Assembly: GCA_023266355.1 (NCBI GenBank) | Contig: JAHFQM010000002.1 | Span: 124,001-188,000 of the forward strand | DNA: 64,000 nt | From: Aquabacterium sp. | Lineage (GTDB): Bacteria > Pseudomonadota > Gammaproteobacteria > Burkholderiales > Burkholderiaceae_C | Direction: 5' to 3' | Part shown: one piece after another, positions 22,539-30,792 of the stretch | Layout: each line of letters begins with the position of its first letter | Numbering within the stretch: position 1 is the first letter of the stretch | Notes under the pieces: generated by a model | What the model saw: the letters and a program-made list of their open reading frames with translations, nothing else | What the model was told of the DNA's origin: nothing | Database searches by the model: none | Made by a program: the position numbers and the translations under genes

Positions 22539-23570
22539 TCAGGGGGCGGGAATCGGCTTCTGGCCTGTGGCTCTGTAAATGTCCTGGAGGGTCTGTGCGC
22601 CAATGCGTTCAGCCATCTGCGTCTGGACCGGCAGCAGGGCCCTGCGCAGCTGGACGCGCTCTTCCAGCGTGGGCTGGTAGATGGTTGTCTTGCCGGCGGA
22701 CTTGATCTTTTCCAAGGCTTGCTGGTTGTCCTGCAGCGCGATGTCGTTGCCCACCTGGGTGGACTCGGCAACGGCCTTGCTCAAGGCCGACTGCAGTGGC
22801 GCAGGCAAGCCATCCCAGAAGCGCTTGTTCACCACGAGGGCATAGCCCAGGTAGCCGTGGTGGGTCACGCTGAGGTGCTTTTGCACCAGGTGCATGTTCT
22901 GCGTGTAGAGGTTGGAGGGTGGGTTTTCCGTGCCATCGACGACGTGGGTCTGCAAGGCTTGCTGGGTCTCCGAAAAGGCCAGCACCATCGGCACCGCACC
23001 GAGGGCTTGCATCTGGGCGTCCAGCACCTTGGAGGGCTGGATGCGCATCCGCAAGCCCTTGTAGTCTTCGACGGACTTCAAGGGCCTGTTGGCCGACATC
23101 ACCTTGAAGCCGTTGTCCCAGTAGGCCAGCCCCGTGATGCCCCGTGAGTCCAGCTTTTGCAGCAGCCGCTTGCCCACCGGGCCGTTGGTCACGGCATGCA
23201 GGCTTTTCTCGTCGTTGAAGAGGAAGGGCAGGTCGAAGGCCTCAAATTCCCGCACGCCCAACTGGGCGAACTTCGACAGGGATGGGGCCAGCATTTGCAC
23301 CGAGCCGAGCTGCAAGGCTTCGATTTCTTCCTTGTCCTTGTAGAGCTGGCTGTTGGGGTAGACCTCGACCTTGACCTTGCCATGGGTGAGCTCTGCGACA
23401 CGCTTGGCGAAATAGTCTGCCGCCTTGCCTTTGGGGGTGTTGGCGGCCACGACGTGGCTGAACTTGACCACGATGGGGCTGTCTGCCGCGGCAACCGGGC
23501 CACTGGCACTGGCCGCCAGGAGCGCCAGCAGGCCACCGCACAGTGCTTTGACATGGGAGCAAACGCGCAT
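22539..23570 (-). CDS. dctP: TRAP-type solute-binding protein DctP
   Basis: A DctP-family periplasmic binding protein of 343 residues, with a signal peptide (HVKALCGGLLALLAASASGPVAAA). Family signatures include VVKFSHVVAANTPKGKAADYFAKRV, VEVYPNSQLYKDKEEIEALQLGSVQM, RPLKSVEDYKGLRMRIQPS (ligand Arg) and VVDGTENPPSNLYTQ. C4-dicarboxylate binding is the usual role. No dctQ or dctM permease is present; instead tctCBA follows on the same strand. It is divergent from the DctS/DctR pair. Start ATG 23570 best fits the signal peptide, but no ribosome site is evident and in-frame ATG 23627 is possible. Confidence 0.92.
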   Translation of the reverse strand: MRVCSHVKALCGGLLALLAASASGPVAAADSPIVVKFSHVVAANTPKGKAADYFAKRVAELTHGKVKVEVYPNSQLYKDKEEIEALQLGSVQMLAPSLSKFAQLGVREFEAFDLPFLFNDEKSLHAVTNGPVGKRLLQKLDSRGITGLAYWDNGFKVMSANRPLKSVEDYKGLRMRIQPSKVLDAQMQALGAVPMVLAFSETQQALQTHVVDGTENPPSNLYTQNMHLVQKHLSVTHHGYLGYALVVNKRFWDGLPAPLQSALSKAVAESTQVGNDIALQDNQQALEKIKSAGKTTIYQPTLEERVQLRRALLPVQTQMAERIGAQTLQDIYRATGQKPIPAP

Positions 23571-23640
23571 CGAAGGAGTCCGTTTTCTGTTGAGGAAATT
23601 GTTTTTCCATGAGGTGTTCGCGGACATTGTGGAGTTCCAC

Positions 23641-25731
23641 ATGCGCGGTCATCCCGAGGGACTTTCTGCACGTGACGGCCTAGACTGGGGCGGTTTTCTG
23701 TGCGCGTTAACCCCTGGTGCCGTGAGTCCTCCTGTCAGCGTCCCTCCCCGTCCCGTTCTCTTTGTGCCGCCTCAGCTGCGCCTGAAGCTGTTCGGCACAC
23801 CTGTTCGCCTGCCGGCCTCCCTGTGGGCCTGGCCGCTCATCCTGTCCTTGATGGTCGTGGTCGGGGTGATGCTCTGGCTGCGCAGCCATGAACAAGCCAG
23901 CCTGACGGCGCAACGCGAGGAAATGATCTCGGACGCGCTGTCCCTGGAGGCCCAGCTCAACGGTCGCCTGGAGGGCGAGCTCGCGCAGCTGGGCATGCTG
24001 GCAGGCCTCATCAATGGCCAGCGCCTGTCATCCGATGCGTTCTCGACACACCCCGTGGTGCTGGACGGCTTGCGCCGCTTCTGGGTCAGCGTGACCTGGT
24101 TGAGCGAGGCAGGCCGCATCCGTGCCCACCAGCCGCCCGAGGTGAATCCGGTGGACGGCACGCGCCGCCAGCTCAGCGACGACGGTGGGCTGACCGGGCA
24201 TTTGTCGGTGCCGCTCAAGGGCCAGCTTGACAGGCCGGGTGGCCTGCTGGTGGCCCGTTTTTCTGCCGCGGCCTTGCTGCGTCAGAAAGTGCCATGGTGG
24301 CTGGCCAGCAAGTACGACATCCGCCTGGTCGATGTGTCAGACACGGTGATTGCGGCCACGGTGGAAGGCCCGCGCGATGCGCGCCAGGCCTGGTACCGCG
24401 TGGGCCTGGGCCCCAGCCTGCCCGATGCCTGGCTGGAGCTGTCGGCGCGCGACCGCGTCACGCCCTGGTGGCGCACCTTGCCGATGGCCCTGATGGGCGG
24501 CTTCCTGTGCCTGATCGGCCTGGCCTCGGTCATGCTGCGCAAGCAAATGCGCAGCGTCACGCGGGCCGAAGAGGCCTGGCGCACCGAAGCGGCCTGGCGC
24601 ACCGCGATGGAAGACTCCCTGGCCGTGGGCATCCGCGCCCGCGACCTCGAAGGCCGCCTGGTCTATGTCAACAAAACCATGGCCGACATGGTGGGGCGCC
24701 AGCCGGAGGAACTCGTCGGCCTGCTGCCGCCCATGCCCTACTGGGTGCCCGAGGAGATGGACCAGAGCATGACCCGCCACCTGCGCAACATGGCCGGCCA
24801 GGCCCCGCGCGGGGGTTACGAGTCGCGCTGGCAGCACGCCGATGGCCGCATCGTCGAGGTGATGGTCTATGAGGCGCCGCTGGTCGATGCCCAGGGCGCG
24901 CAGATCGGCTGGATGGCCTCGGTGGTGAACATCACCGAGCGCAAGCACCTCGAAGAACGCGAGCGCCGCCAGATGGAGGCCATGGCCCACCACGCGCGCC
25001 TGACCATGCTGGGCGAGGTGGCCTCGACCCTGGCGCACGAACTCAACCAGCCGCTGTCGGCCATCACCAGCTACAACGCCGGCGTGCTCAATGCCCTGGC
25101 GGGCCGCACAGACGTGCCCGAGCCGGTCATCAAGGCCCTGCAGCGCCAGGGCGAGCAGGCCGGGGCGGCGGCCCGCATCGTCAAGCGCATCCGCGATTTC
25201 CTGACGCGGCGCGAGCCCCAACGCGAGCTGTGCGACCTGCACGCCGTGATCGCCTCGGCGCTCAGCCTGCTCAAGCGCGACATCGAGCGCCACCAGGTCG
25301 AGATCGTCCACGTGAGCGGCGACGCGCTGCCGCCCGTGGTGGCCGACGCCGTGCTCATCGAGCAGGTGGTGGCCAACCTCGTGCGCAACGCCTGTGATGC
25401 GCTGTCGCTGCAGCCTCAGCCGCGGCGCGTGCGCATCGCGGTGGGGCCGGGCGAGCCGGGCACCGTGCGCGTGGAGGTCGCGGACAACGGGCCGGGCCTG
25501 GGCGGGCAGAGCGCGGCCAGCCTGTGCGAGCCCTTTTTCACGACCAAGAGCGAAGGCATGGGCATGGGCTTGGCGATTTGCCGCTCCATCGTCGAGTTGC
25601 ATTACGGCGCGCTGGAGGCCCACGATGCGCCCGAGGGCGGCGCGGTGTTTTCGTTCACCTTGCCGACGCGCAGGGAGGGCGACGAAGCCTGCGACGACAC
25701 CTGCGATCACACAGGAGAGGAATCGGCATGA
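23641..25731 (+). CDS. dctS: Membrane sensor histidine kinase, DctS type
   Basis: A two-component kinase of about 696 residues: a membrane segment (WAWPLILSLMVVVGVMLWL), a periplasmic sensor domain of about 230 residues, a second membrane segment (LPMALMGGFLCLIGLASVML), a PAS domain ending NITERKHLEERERR, the H-box GEVASTLAHELNQPLSAITSY and an HATPase with ADNGPGL and GMGMGLAICRSIVE. This matches DctS, which senses C4-dicarboxylates. The start at ATG 23641 has GGAG six bases upstream; a GTG at 23722 is the alternative. It overlaps dctR by four bases and is divergent from dctP. Confidence 0.88.
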   Translation: MRGHPEGLSARDGLDWGGFLCALTPGAVSPPVSVPPRPVLFVPPQLRLKLFGTPVRLPASLWAWPLILSLMVVVGVMLWLRSHEQASLTAQREEMISDALSLEAQLNGRLEGELAQLGMLAGLINGQRLSSDAFSTHPVVLDGLRRFWVSVTWLSEAGRIRAHQPPEVNPVDGTRRQLSDDGGLTGHLSVPLKGQLDRPGGLLVARFSAAALLRQKVPWWLASKYDIRLVDVSDTVIAATVEGPRDARQAWYRVGLGPSLPDAWLELSARDRVTPWWRTLPMALMGGFLCLIGLASVMLRKQMRSVTRAEEAWRTEAAWRTAMEDSLAVGIRARDLEGRLVYVNKTMADMVGRQPEELVGLLPPMPYWVPEEMDQSMTRHLRNMAGQAPRGGYESRWQHADGRIVEVMVYEAPLVDAQGAQIGWMASVVNITERKHLEERERRQMEAMAHHARLTMLGEVASTLAHELNQPLSAITSYNAGVLNALAGRTDVPEPVIKALQRQGEQAGAAARIVKRIRDFLTRREPQRELCDLHAVIASALSLLKRDIERHQVEIVHVSGDALPPVVADAVLIEQVVANLVRNACDALSLQPQPRRVRIAVGPGEPGTVRVEVADNGPGLGGQSAASLCEPFFTTKSEGMGMGLAICRSIVELHYGALEAHDAPEGGAVFSFTLPTRREGDEACDDTCDHTGEESA

Positions 25732-26342
25732 CGACGGTCTATCTGGTGGACGACGAGGCCGTGGTGCGCGACGCGCTGGCCTTCCTGCTGGGCTCGCGCG
25801 GCCTGCTGGTGCAGACCTACGACAGCGGCCAGGCCTTGCTGGACGCGCTGGCGCACCAACGCCAGCAGCTGCGCCGGCCCGTGCGCGGCGTGTTCGTGCT
25901 GGACGTGCGCATGCCGCAGATGTCCGGCTTGCAGTTGCACGAAGCGCTGATCGAGCTCGGCCTGCGCAACCCGGTGCTGTTTTTGAGCGGCCACGGCGAC
26001 ATCCCCATGGTGGTCGAGGCGCTCAAAAAAGGCGCGTTCGATTTCCTGGAAAAGCCCTACAGCGACAACACCCTGGTGGACCGCATCGCCCAGGCCCTGG
26101 CCGTGGAAGCCGCTTCGGTGGCCGACAACGCCGCGGCGCTGGAGCGCCAGGCCCGCCTGGACAGCCTGAGCGAGCGCGAGCGCGAGGTCATGCAGCGCGT
26201 GGCAGCGGGCAAGCTCAACAAGGTCATCGCCGACGAGCTGCACATCGCGGTGCGCACGGTGGAAGTGCACCGCGCGCGTGTGTTTGCCAAGCTGGGCGTG
26301 AAGTCGGCAGCCGAGCTGGCGGGCTGGTTGGCGGCGGCCTGA
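25728..26342 (+). CDS. dctR: LuxR/FixJ-type response regulator, DctR type
   Basis: A 204-residue response regulator with a receiver (VYLVDDEAVVRDAL; phospho-Asp in VLDVRMPQMSG; conserved Lys in FLEKPYSD) and a C-terminal LuxR-type HTH (LSEREREVMQRVAAGKLNKVIADELHIAVRTVEVHRARVFAKLG). AGGAGAGG precedes the ATG, which overlaps the dctS stop (ATGA). It probably activates the divergent dctP-tctCBA operon on a carboxylate signal. Confidence 0.93.
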   Translation: MTTVYLVDDEAVVRDALAFLLGSRGLLVQTYDSGQALLDALAHQRQQLRRPVRGVFVLDVRMPQMSGLQLHEALIELGLRNPVLFLSGHGDIPMVVEALKKGAFDFLEKPYSDNTLVDRIAQALAVEAASVADNAAALERQARLDSLSEREREVMQRVAAGKLNKVIADELHIAVRTVEVHRARVFAKLGVKSAAELAGWLAAA

Positions 26343-26367
26343 GGCCTGGTTGCTTCGCGGTCGTTTC

Positions 26368-26781
26368 TCAGTCGCTGACCCGCCCGCGCAGGGTCTTGAC
26401 CTCGCTGCGCTGACGCTTGCCCTCGACGCGGCGGCGCTGCGAGGCGCGCGTCGGCTTGGTGGCGCGGCGCTCGGGCGGCACGGTGGCCACGCTGTCGATC
26501 AACTCCTGCAGGCGGGCCAAGGCCTCGCTGCGGTTCATGTCCTGGCTGCGCTGCGTCTGCGCTTTCAGCACCACCACGCCGTTGGCGGTGATGCGGCGGT
26601 CGTTCAGGCAGAGCAAGCGCGCCTTGATGTCCTCGGGCAAAGAGGAAGCGGCGATGTCGAAGCGCAGGTGGATGGCGCTGGACACCTTGTTGACGTTCTG
26701 GCCCCCCGCGCCCTGGGCACGCACGGCGGTGATCTCGACCTCGTCTTCGCGGAGGGTGGGGCTGAAAGGGGCGGTGGCCAT
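26368..26781 (-). CDS. arfB: Alternative ribosome-rescue factor ArfB
   Basis: A 137-residue peptidyl-tRNA hydrolase (YaeJ/ICT1) that rescues ribosomes stalled at mRNA ends. The catalytic GGQ is in VRAQGAGGQNVNKVSSAIHLRFD and the basic C-terminal tail (RRATKPTRASQRRRVEGKRQRSEVKTLRGRVSD) enters the empty mRNA channel. Start at ATG 26781 fits the family; in-frame ATGs further upstream exist because the frame remains open through the repeat region, but that part looks non-coding. With smpB also in this window, two rescue systems are present. Confidence 0.94.
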   Translation of the reverse strand: MATAPFSPTLREDEVEITAVRAQGAGGQNVNKVSSAIHLRFDIAASSLPEDIKARLLCLNDRRITANGVVVLKAQTQRSQDMNRSEALARLQELIDSVATVPPERRATKPTRASQRRRVEGKRQRSEVKTLRGRVSD

Positions 26782-26905
26782 GGTGCGCGCATTGTGCATG
26801 GGTCGGCTGGGCGCGGTTTTTGGACGGGCCGAGGGCGCGTTGGCACTTGGGGTGCGGAGCGTCGCACACGCCGAGTCATCTTTTGTGTCACGGTGTGGCA
26901 CCGAC

Positions 26906-27117
26906 GGCACTTGGCGCGGCAGGGCTGTCGCGGAAAGCGCGGACGCTGGCACTTTGCGCGCCGAGCTTGTCGCCAAAAGCGCGGAGGCTGGCATTGCGCG
27001 ATGTGTCGGCATGAGATCAGCCGTGCCATGCCTGGCGCTTTTTGCGCCGAGCGCCGCACTGTGAGTGGCACGCGTGGCACTTTGTGGGCGGAAGGCCGCG
27101 GTTTTTGGGCGGCGGGC
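26906..27117. repeat. Degenerate 42-base tandem repeat, about five copies
   Basis: Units beginning GGCAYTT or GGCGCTT start at 26906, 26948, 26990, 27034 and 27076 (periods 42, 42, 44, 42). The first two copies are about 80 percent identical and share AAAGCGCGGA near their ends; later copies are more degraded. A related GGCACTT unit sits at about 26842. It fills most of the 435-base gap between arfB and the RIO kinase gene; the rest of the gap holds no gene that can be supported. Many units can form CG-rich stems. Confidence 0.75.
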
Positions 27118-27130
27118 GGCGGTTTGCGTG

Positions 27131-27170
27131 CGGTGCCGTGTCGGTGCCGTGTCGGTGCCGTGTCGGTGCG
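27131..27170. repeat. 11-base tandem repeat, 3.6 copies
   Basis: CGGTGCCGTGT is repeated perfectly at 27131, 27142 and 27153, with a partial CGGTGCG at 27164. It ends 46 bases before the RIO kinase start and may affect its promoter or leader. Confidence 0.9.
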
Positions 27171-27216
27171 TTAGCATGCGCCGCTCCCCCAATGCATTGG
27201 CGCCACCTGCCCCCGG

Positions 27217-28059
27217 ATGAAAACACCCCCCAGATTGCAGTCCCTTGTGGAAGAAGGCTTGATCGACACCGTCGTGCGTCAGCTGATGAGCGGCAAGGAG
27301 GCCATGGTGTACGTGGTCCGGCGTGGGGACGAAACGCTGTGCGCCAAGATCTACAAAGAGGCGAGCAACCGCAGCTTCCGGCAGGCGGTCGATTACACCG
27401 AGAACCGCAAGACCAAGAACACGCGACAAGCCCGTGCGATGGCCAAAGGCACCCGTTTTGGACGGCAGGCGCAGGAAGCCGCGTGGCAGAGCGCCGAAGT
27501 CGATGCGCTCTATCGCTTGGCCGCGGCAGGCGTGCGCGTGCCGCAGCCCCACAACTTCCTGGATGGCGTCTTGCTGATGGAGTTGGTGGCCAACGCCGAC
27601 GGCGATGCGGCGCCACGGCTCAATGACGTGTGCTTCACGGCCGAGGAAGCGCGCGCCCACCATGCGACCTTGCTGACCGAGGTGGTGCGCATGCTGTGTG
27701 CCGGGGTTGTGCACGGTGACCTCTCGGAATTCAACATCCTGCTGGCGCAAGACGGCCCGGTCATCATCGACCTGCCGCAGGCCGTGGATGCGGCTGGCAA
27801 CAACCACGCCAAGCGCATGCTGCTGCGCGACGTGGGGAACCTGCGCGACTTTTTCGGCGGCTTCGCCCCGGACCTGCTGTCCACGGACTTCGGCCCCGAG
27901 ATCTGGGCGCTGTACGAGCAAGGTGCCTTGACGCCCGACACCCCGCTGACGGGCCAGTTCAAGCAAGCCGATGGGCCGGTCGACTTGGGTGCGGTGATCC
28001 GCGAAATCGACGATGCCCAGGACGAAGAGGCGATGCGGCGCTTGCGCATGCAGCAGTGA
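27217..28059 (+). CDS. RIO-family serine kinase
   Basis: A 280-residue atypical protein kinase. The catalytic loop is VVHGDLSEFNILL (Asp and Asn, about residues 167-179), the metal-binding Asp is in VIIDLPQAVD, and the N-lobe has SGKEAMVYVVRRGDETLCAKIYKE with the ATP-binding Lys. Bacterial RIO kinases of this PA4780-like group have few known substrates. It is followed closely by rluE, and a repeat-rich gap lies upstream. Confidence 0.93.
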   Translation: MKTPPRLQSLVEEGLIDTVVRQLMSGKEAMVYVVRRGDETLCAKIYKEASNRSFRQAVDYTENRKTKNTRQARAMAKGTRFGRQAQEAAWQSAEVDALYRLAAAGVRVPQPHNFLDGVLLMELVANADGDAAPRLNDVCFTAEEARAHHATLLTEVVRMLCAGVVHGDLSEFNILLAQDGPVIIDLPQAVDAAGNNHAKRMLLRDVGNLRDFFGGFAPDLLSTDFGPEIWALYEQGALTPDTPLTGQFKQADGPVDLGAVIREIDDAQDEEAMRRLRMQQ

Positions 28060-28087
28060 AGGGCGCACACACTGGAGCACACACCCC

Positions 28088-28663
28088 ATGACCCGCCACA
28101 CAGCCAGCGCTCCGCGCCTGATCCGTTTCAACAAACCTCACGGTGTCCTCAGCCAGTTCACGGCGGAGGGGGCTTGGCGTGGTCTGAAGGACTTCATTGA
28201 CCTGCCCGATGTGTACGTGGCCGGACGGCTGGATGCCGACAGCGAGGGCCTGTTGCTGCTCACGAACGACGGCCAGCTCCAGGCGCGCATCGCCGATCCA
28301 CGCTTCAAGATGGACAAGACCTATTGGGTCCAAGTCGAAGGCGTGCCGGACGAGACCGCCTTGGCCGCCTTGCGACAGGGCGTCATGCTCAAAGATGGCA
28401 TGACCCGGCCCGCGCGCGTCAGACCGCTGGCAGCACCGCCGAACCTGTGGGACCGCGACCCGCCCGTGCGCATGCGCAAGTCCATTCCCACGGCCTGGAT
28501 CGAGCTGGTGATCAAAGAGGGGCGCAACCGACAGGTGCGGCGCATGACGGCCGCCGTGGGCTTTCCGACCTTGCGCTTGGTCCGTGTGGCGATTGGGCCG
28601 TATGGCTTGGAGGGATTGGGGCTGGGGGAGTGGGGGGATGTGGGGGTGGGTGGTTTGGGCTGA
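28088..28663 (+). CDS. rluE: 23S rRNA pseudouridine synthase RluE-type
   Basis: A 191-residue RsuA-family pseudouridine synthase. RLIRFNKPHGVLSQF and VAGRLDADSEGLLLLTNDG (catalytic Asp in GRLDADSEG) are the family motifs; KEGRNRQVRRMTAAVGFPTLRLVRVAIG is the C-terminal signature. Members of this short type modify U2457 of 23S rRNA in E. coli. Start ATG 28088. The last ten codons are almost all Gly and lie in a very G-rich stretch that is not part of the family core. Confidence 0.92.
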   Translation: MTRHTASAPRLIRFNKPHGVLSQFTAEGAWRGLKDFIDLPDVYVAGRLDADSEGLLLLTNDGQLQARIADPRFKMDKTYWVQVEGVPDETALAALRQGVMLKDGMTRPARVRPLAAPPNLWDRDPPVRMRKSIPTAWIELVIKEGRNRQVRRMTAAVGFPTLRLVRVAIGPYGLEGLGLGEWGDVGVGGLG

Positions 28664-28731
28664 CAGCAGCCGGTGGCTGTAGATCAGCACAACGACTGCT
28701 TTCGACCCATCGGCCGGCAGCCCCAGCCGGC

Positions 28732-30468
28732 TCAGGCCGCCAACTGCACCTGGTTGCGGCCTTTGGCCTTGGCCGCGTAGAGGGCGGCGTCGGCGCGGCT
28801 GAAGAGTTCGGGCAGCGAGGCCTGGAGGCCGGCCGGCCGCGCCGCCAGACCGAAGCTGGCGCTCAGGTTCAGCGTGCTGCCATCGGGCAGGCGTGGCGGC
28901 TGCTGCTGTATGGCCTGACGCAGGCGCTCGGCCAGGGCCAGCGCCGCCTGGTCATCGCAATCGGGCAGCAGCGCGATGAACTCCTCGCCGCCATAGCGGG
29001 CCAGCAGATCGCCGCTGCGCAGCTGGGCCTGAGCGAGTTGCGCCACATGCTGCAGCACCTGGTCGCCGATTTCGTGGCCATGCTGGTCGTTGATGCGCTT
29101 GAAATGGTCCAGATCGAACAGCAGCAGCGCCAGCGGCCAACGGTGGCGTTCGGCCTGGGCCAGCTGGGCCGGCCCCAGATCGTCGAAGGCGCGGCGGTTC
29201 ATCAGCCCGGTCAGGTGGTCGCGGTGGCTGAGCTGGCGCAGCTCGGTGATCAGGGTCTCGCGCTCGGCCTCCAGCTCCTGGGTGCGGTGCAGGCTGGCCT
29301 GCAATGCATGCATCGCGGCCTGCAGCTCGCCGATTTCGTCGCTGCGCTGGACCGCTGGCAGCTGCTGGTTCAGCCGGCCGCGCATCAGCGCCACCATGTG
29401 CCGGGTGCTGAGCAGCAGCGGCGACAGCACACGGCGGCGCAGCGTGATGAACACGCCGACCTCCAGCGCCAAGATGCAGCAGCCGATCAGCGCGTTGACG
29501 CGCAGCCGCCGCCAGGCTGCCGCCACCTCCGCCAGGGCCTGTTCGCGGCCGATCTCGTGCAGCGTGTCGCGCAGCTCGACGATGCTGCGCATCGCAGGGA
29601 CATAGCGGGAGATGAATTGGGCCGAGTCCATGCCATAGGGCTGGCCGGCCAGGCCGCGGGCGGTCACCTCGGCGATGAAGGGCAGGCTCTGACCGAAATA
29701 GCGTTCCTGCTGGGCCTGCAGCGCGGCGTCGATGCGCGGATCGGACAGGCTGGTGCGCGCCTTCACGTCCAGCAGGGCCTTGAGCTGCTCGATGCGGCCG
29801 AGCAGGCGAGGGATGCCGTCGCGCTCTTGCGGGCCGAGCGGCGCGCCGCTGGCCAGCGGCGCGGTGAATTGCGAGCCCAGGCGGCCGGCATGCTCGCGCA
29901 GCTCGGCCGCGTAGCGCGCGCCGACCAGCGGCAGCGACAGACTGGGGTGGATGCGCTCGGCGCTGGCCGACAGCATGGTGACCGCCTCCAGCACCGTGTC
30001 GACGACCTCGAACATCTGGTCGATGACCTGCCGGGTGCTGCGCTTGTCGACGGCCACGCGCTCGGCCTGCGGCAGCGCCGCCACCCGTTCGAGCTCCCGC
30101 CGGGCTGCCTGCATCTGCGCGCGCGCCCGCTCCAGCACCGGCAGTGCGGTCAGCAGCTCAGCCTCCTCGCGTTGGCGCAGCCGCTTCAGCGCCGTGTCGA
30201 AGGCCGCATCGGTCGCCTGCTGGAACTGCGTCAGGCGCTTGCGCAACGCGTCCGAGGGTGGGTCGTTGAGCACCGGGATGGCCGGGCCGCGCTCTGCCGA
30301 GGCGTGTTCGGCGACCTGCATGGTCGCAAAGGCCAGTTCCATCGCATCCAGACCGGATTCAGCGCGGCGCACGCCCTGCCAGTCGGTCCACATCGTGCGC
30401 ACCAGCATCAAGGAGACCAGACTGAGCAGCAGTACGGTGGTGCTAAGGAATAGACGGCTCAGGCGCAT
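28732..30468 (-). CDS. Membrane-anchored diguanylate cyclase
   Basis: A 578-residue enzyme making c-di-GMP from two GTP. It has an N-terminal membrane segment ([17 protein letters not shown]), a large, mostly helical periplasmic domain of about 300 residues, a second segment ([20 protein letters not shown]), a HAMP-like region ([21 protein letters not shown]), a short coiled coil and a C-terminal GGDEF domain. The active-site motif is GGEEF, and RSGD five residues before it is a complete product-inhibition I-site. Start ATG 30468, or in-frame ATG 30480. The periplasmic domain was not recognised. No partner gene is adjacent. Confidence 0.92.
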   Translation of the reverse strand: MRLSRLFLSTTVLLLSLVSLMLVRTMWTDWQGVRRAESGLDAMELAFATMQVAEHASAERGPAIPVLNDPPSDALRKRLTQFQQATDAAFDTALKRLRQREEAELLTALPVLERARAQMQAARRELERVAALPQAERVAVDKRSTRQVIDQMFEVVDTVLEAVTMLSASAERIHPSLSLPLVGARYAAELREHAGRLGSQFTAPLASGAPLGPQERDGIPRLLGRIEQLKALLDVKARTSLSDPRIDAALQAQQERYFGQSLPFIAEVTARGLAGQPYGMDSAQFISRYVPAMRSIVELRDTLHEIGREQALAEVAAAWRRLRVNALIGCCILALEVGVFITLRRRVLSPLLLSTRHMVALMRGRLNQQLPAVQRSDEIGELQAAMHALQASLHRTQELEAERETLITELRQLSHRDHLTGLMNRRAFDDLGPAQLAQAERHRWPLALLLFDLDHFKRINDQHGHEIGDQVLQHVAQLAQAQLRSGDLLARYGGEEFIALLPDCDDQAALALAERLRQAIQQQPPRLPDGSTLNLSASFGLAARPAGLQASLPELFSRADAALYAAKAKGRNQVQLAA

Positions 30469-30792
30469 GGTGGCCAACATTGTCGGCGCTGCCGCTGTGC
30501 CTATTCCAGCGCATACCGACTGTTTTCCCCGCCTTTCACGCCTTTCGCGCTTTTCGCACCGTTCTCCTGCCATGGGCCGCCCTGTGAGTCGCCGCCTGGC
30601 CGTGGTTCTGGGGCATTTCCTCAAGCGGCCCACTCCACGGACCCGGTGAGCGGTGTTGCGCCGCGAGGACACGGGTGCCACCGCGGCAAAGCCGCCCAGC
30701 CCCCGGCCGCACGCCCCAAACGCCCCGAACCATCGCCACCTCTGGCGGTGTGCCCGCCACCTCGCACCCGATTTGCCGGACAATCCCACCCC
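30469..30792. other. Divergent intergenic region, diguanylate cyclase / rimO
   Basis: 324 bases with no supportable gene. It must hold the promoters of both divergent genes; a short CG-rich stretch with repeated CGCC/CCCC runs precedes rimO. No regulator site was recognised. Confidence 0.6.

Noticed and set aside
26782..28134. Extension of arfB upstream over the repeats and antisense to the RIO kinase gene
   Set aside because: Family length and N-terminus fit the start at 26781. The extension is antisense to a kinase with all catalytic motifs. Only the repeat part is kept as an observation.
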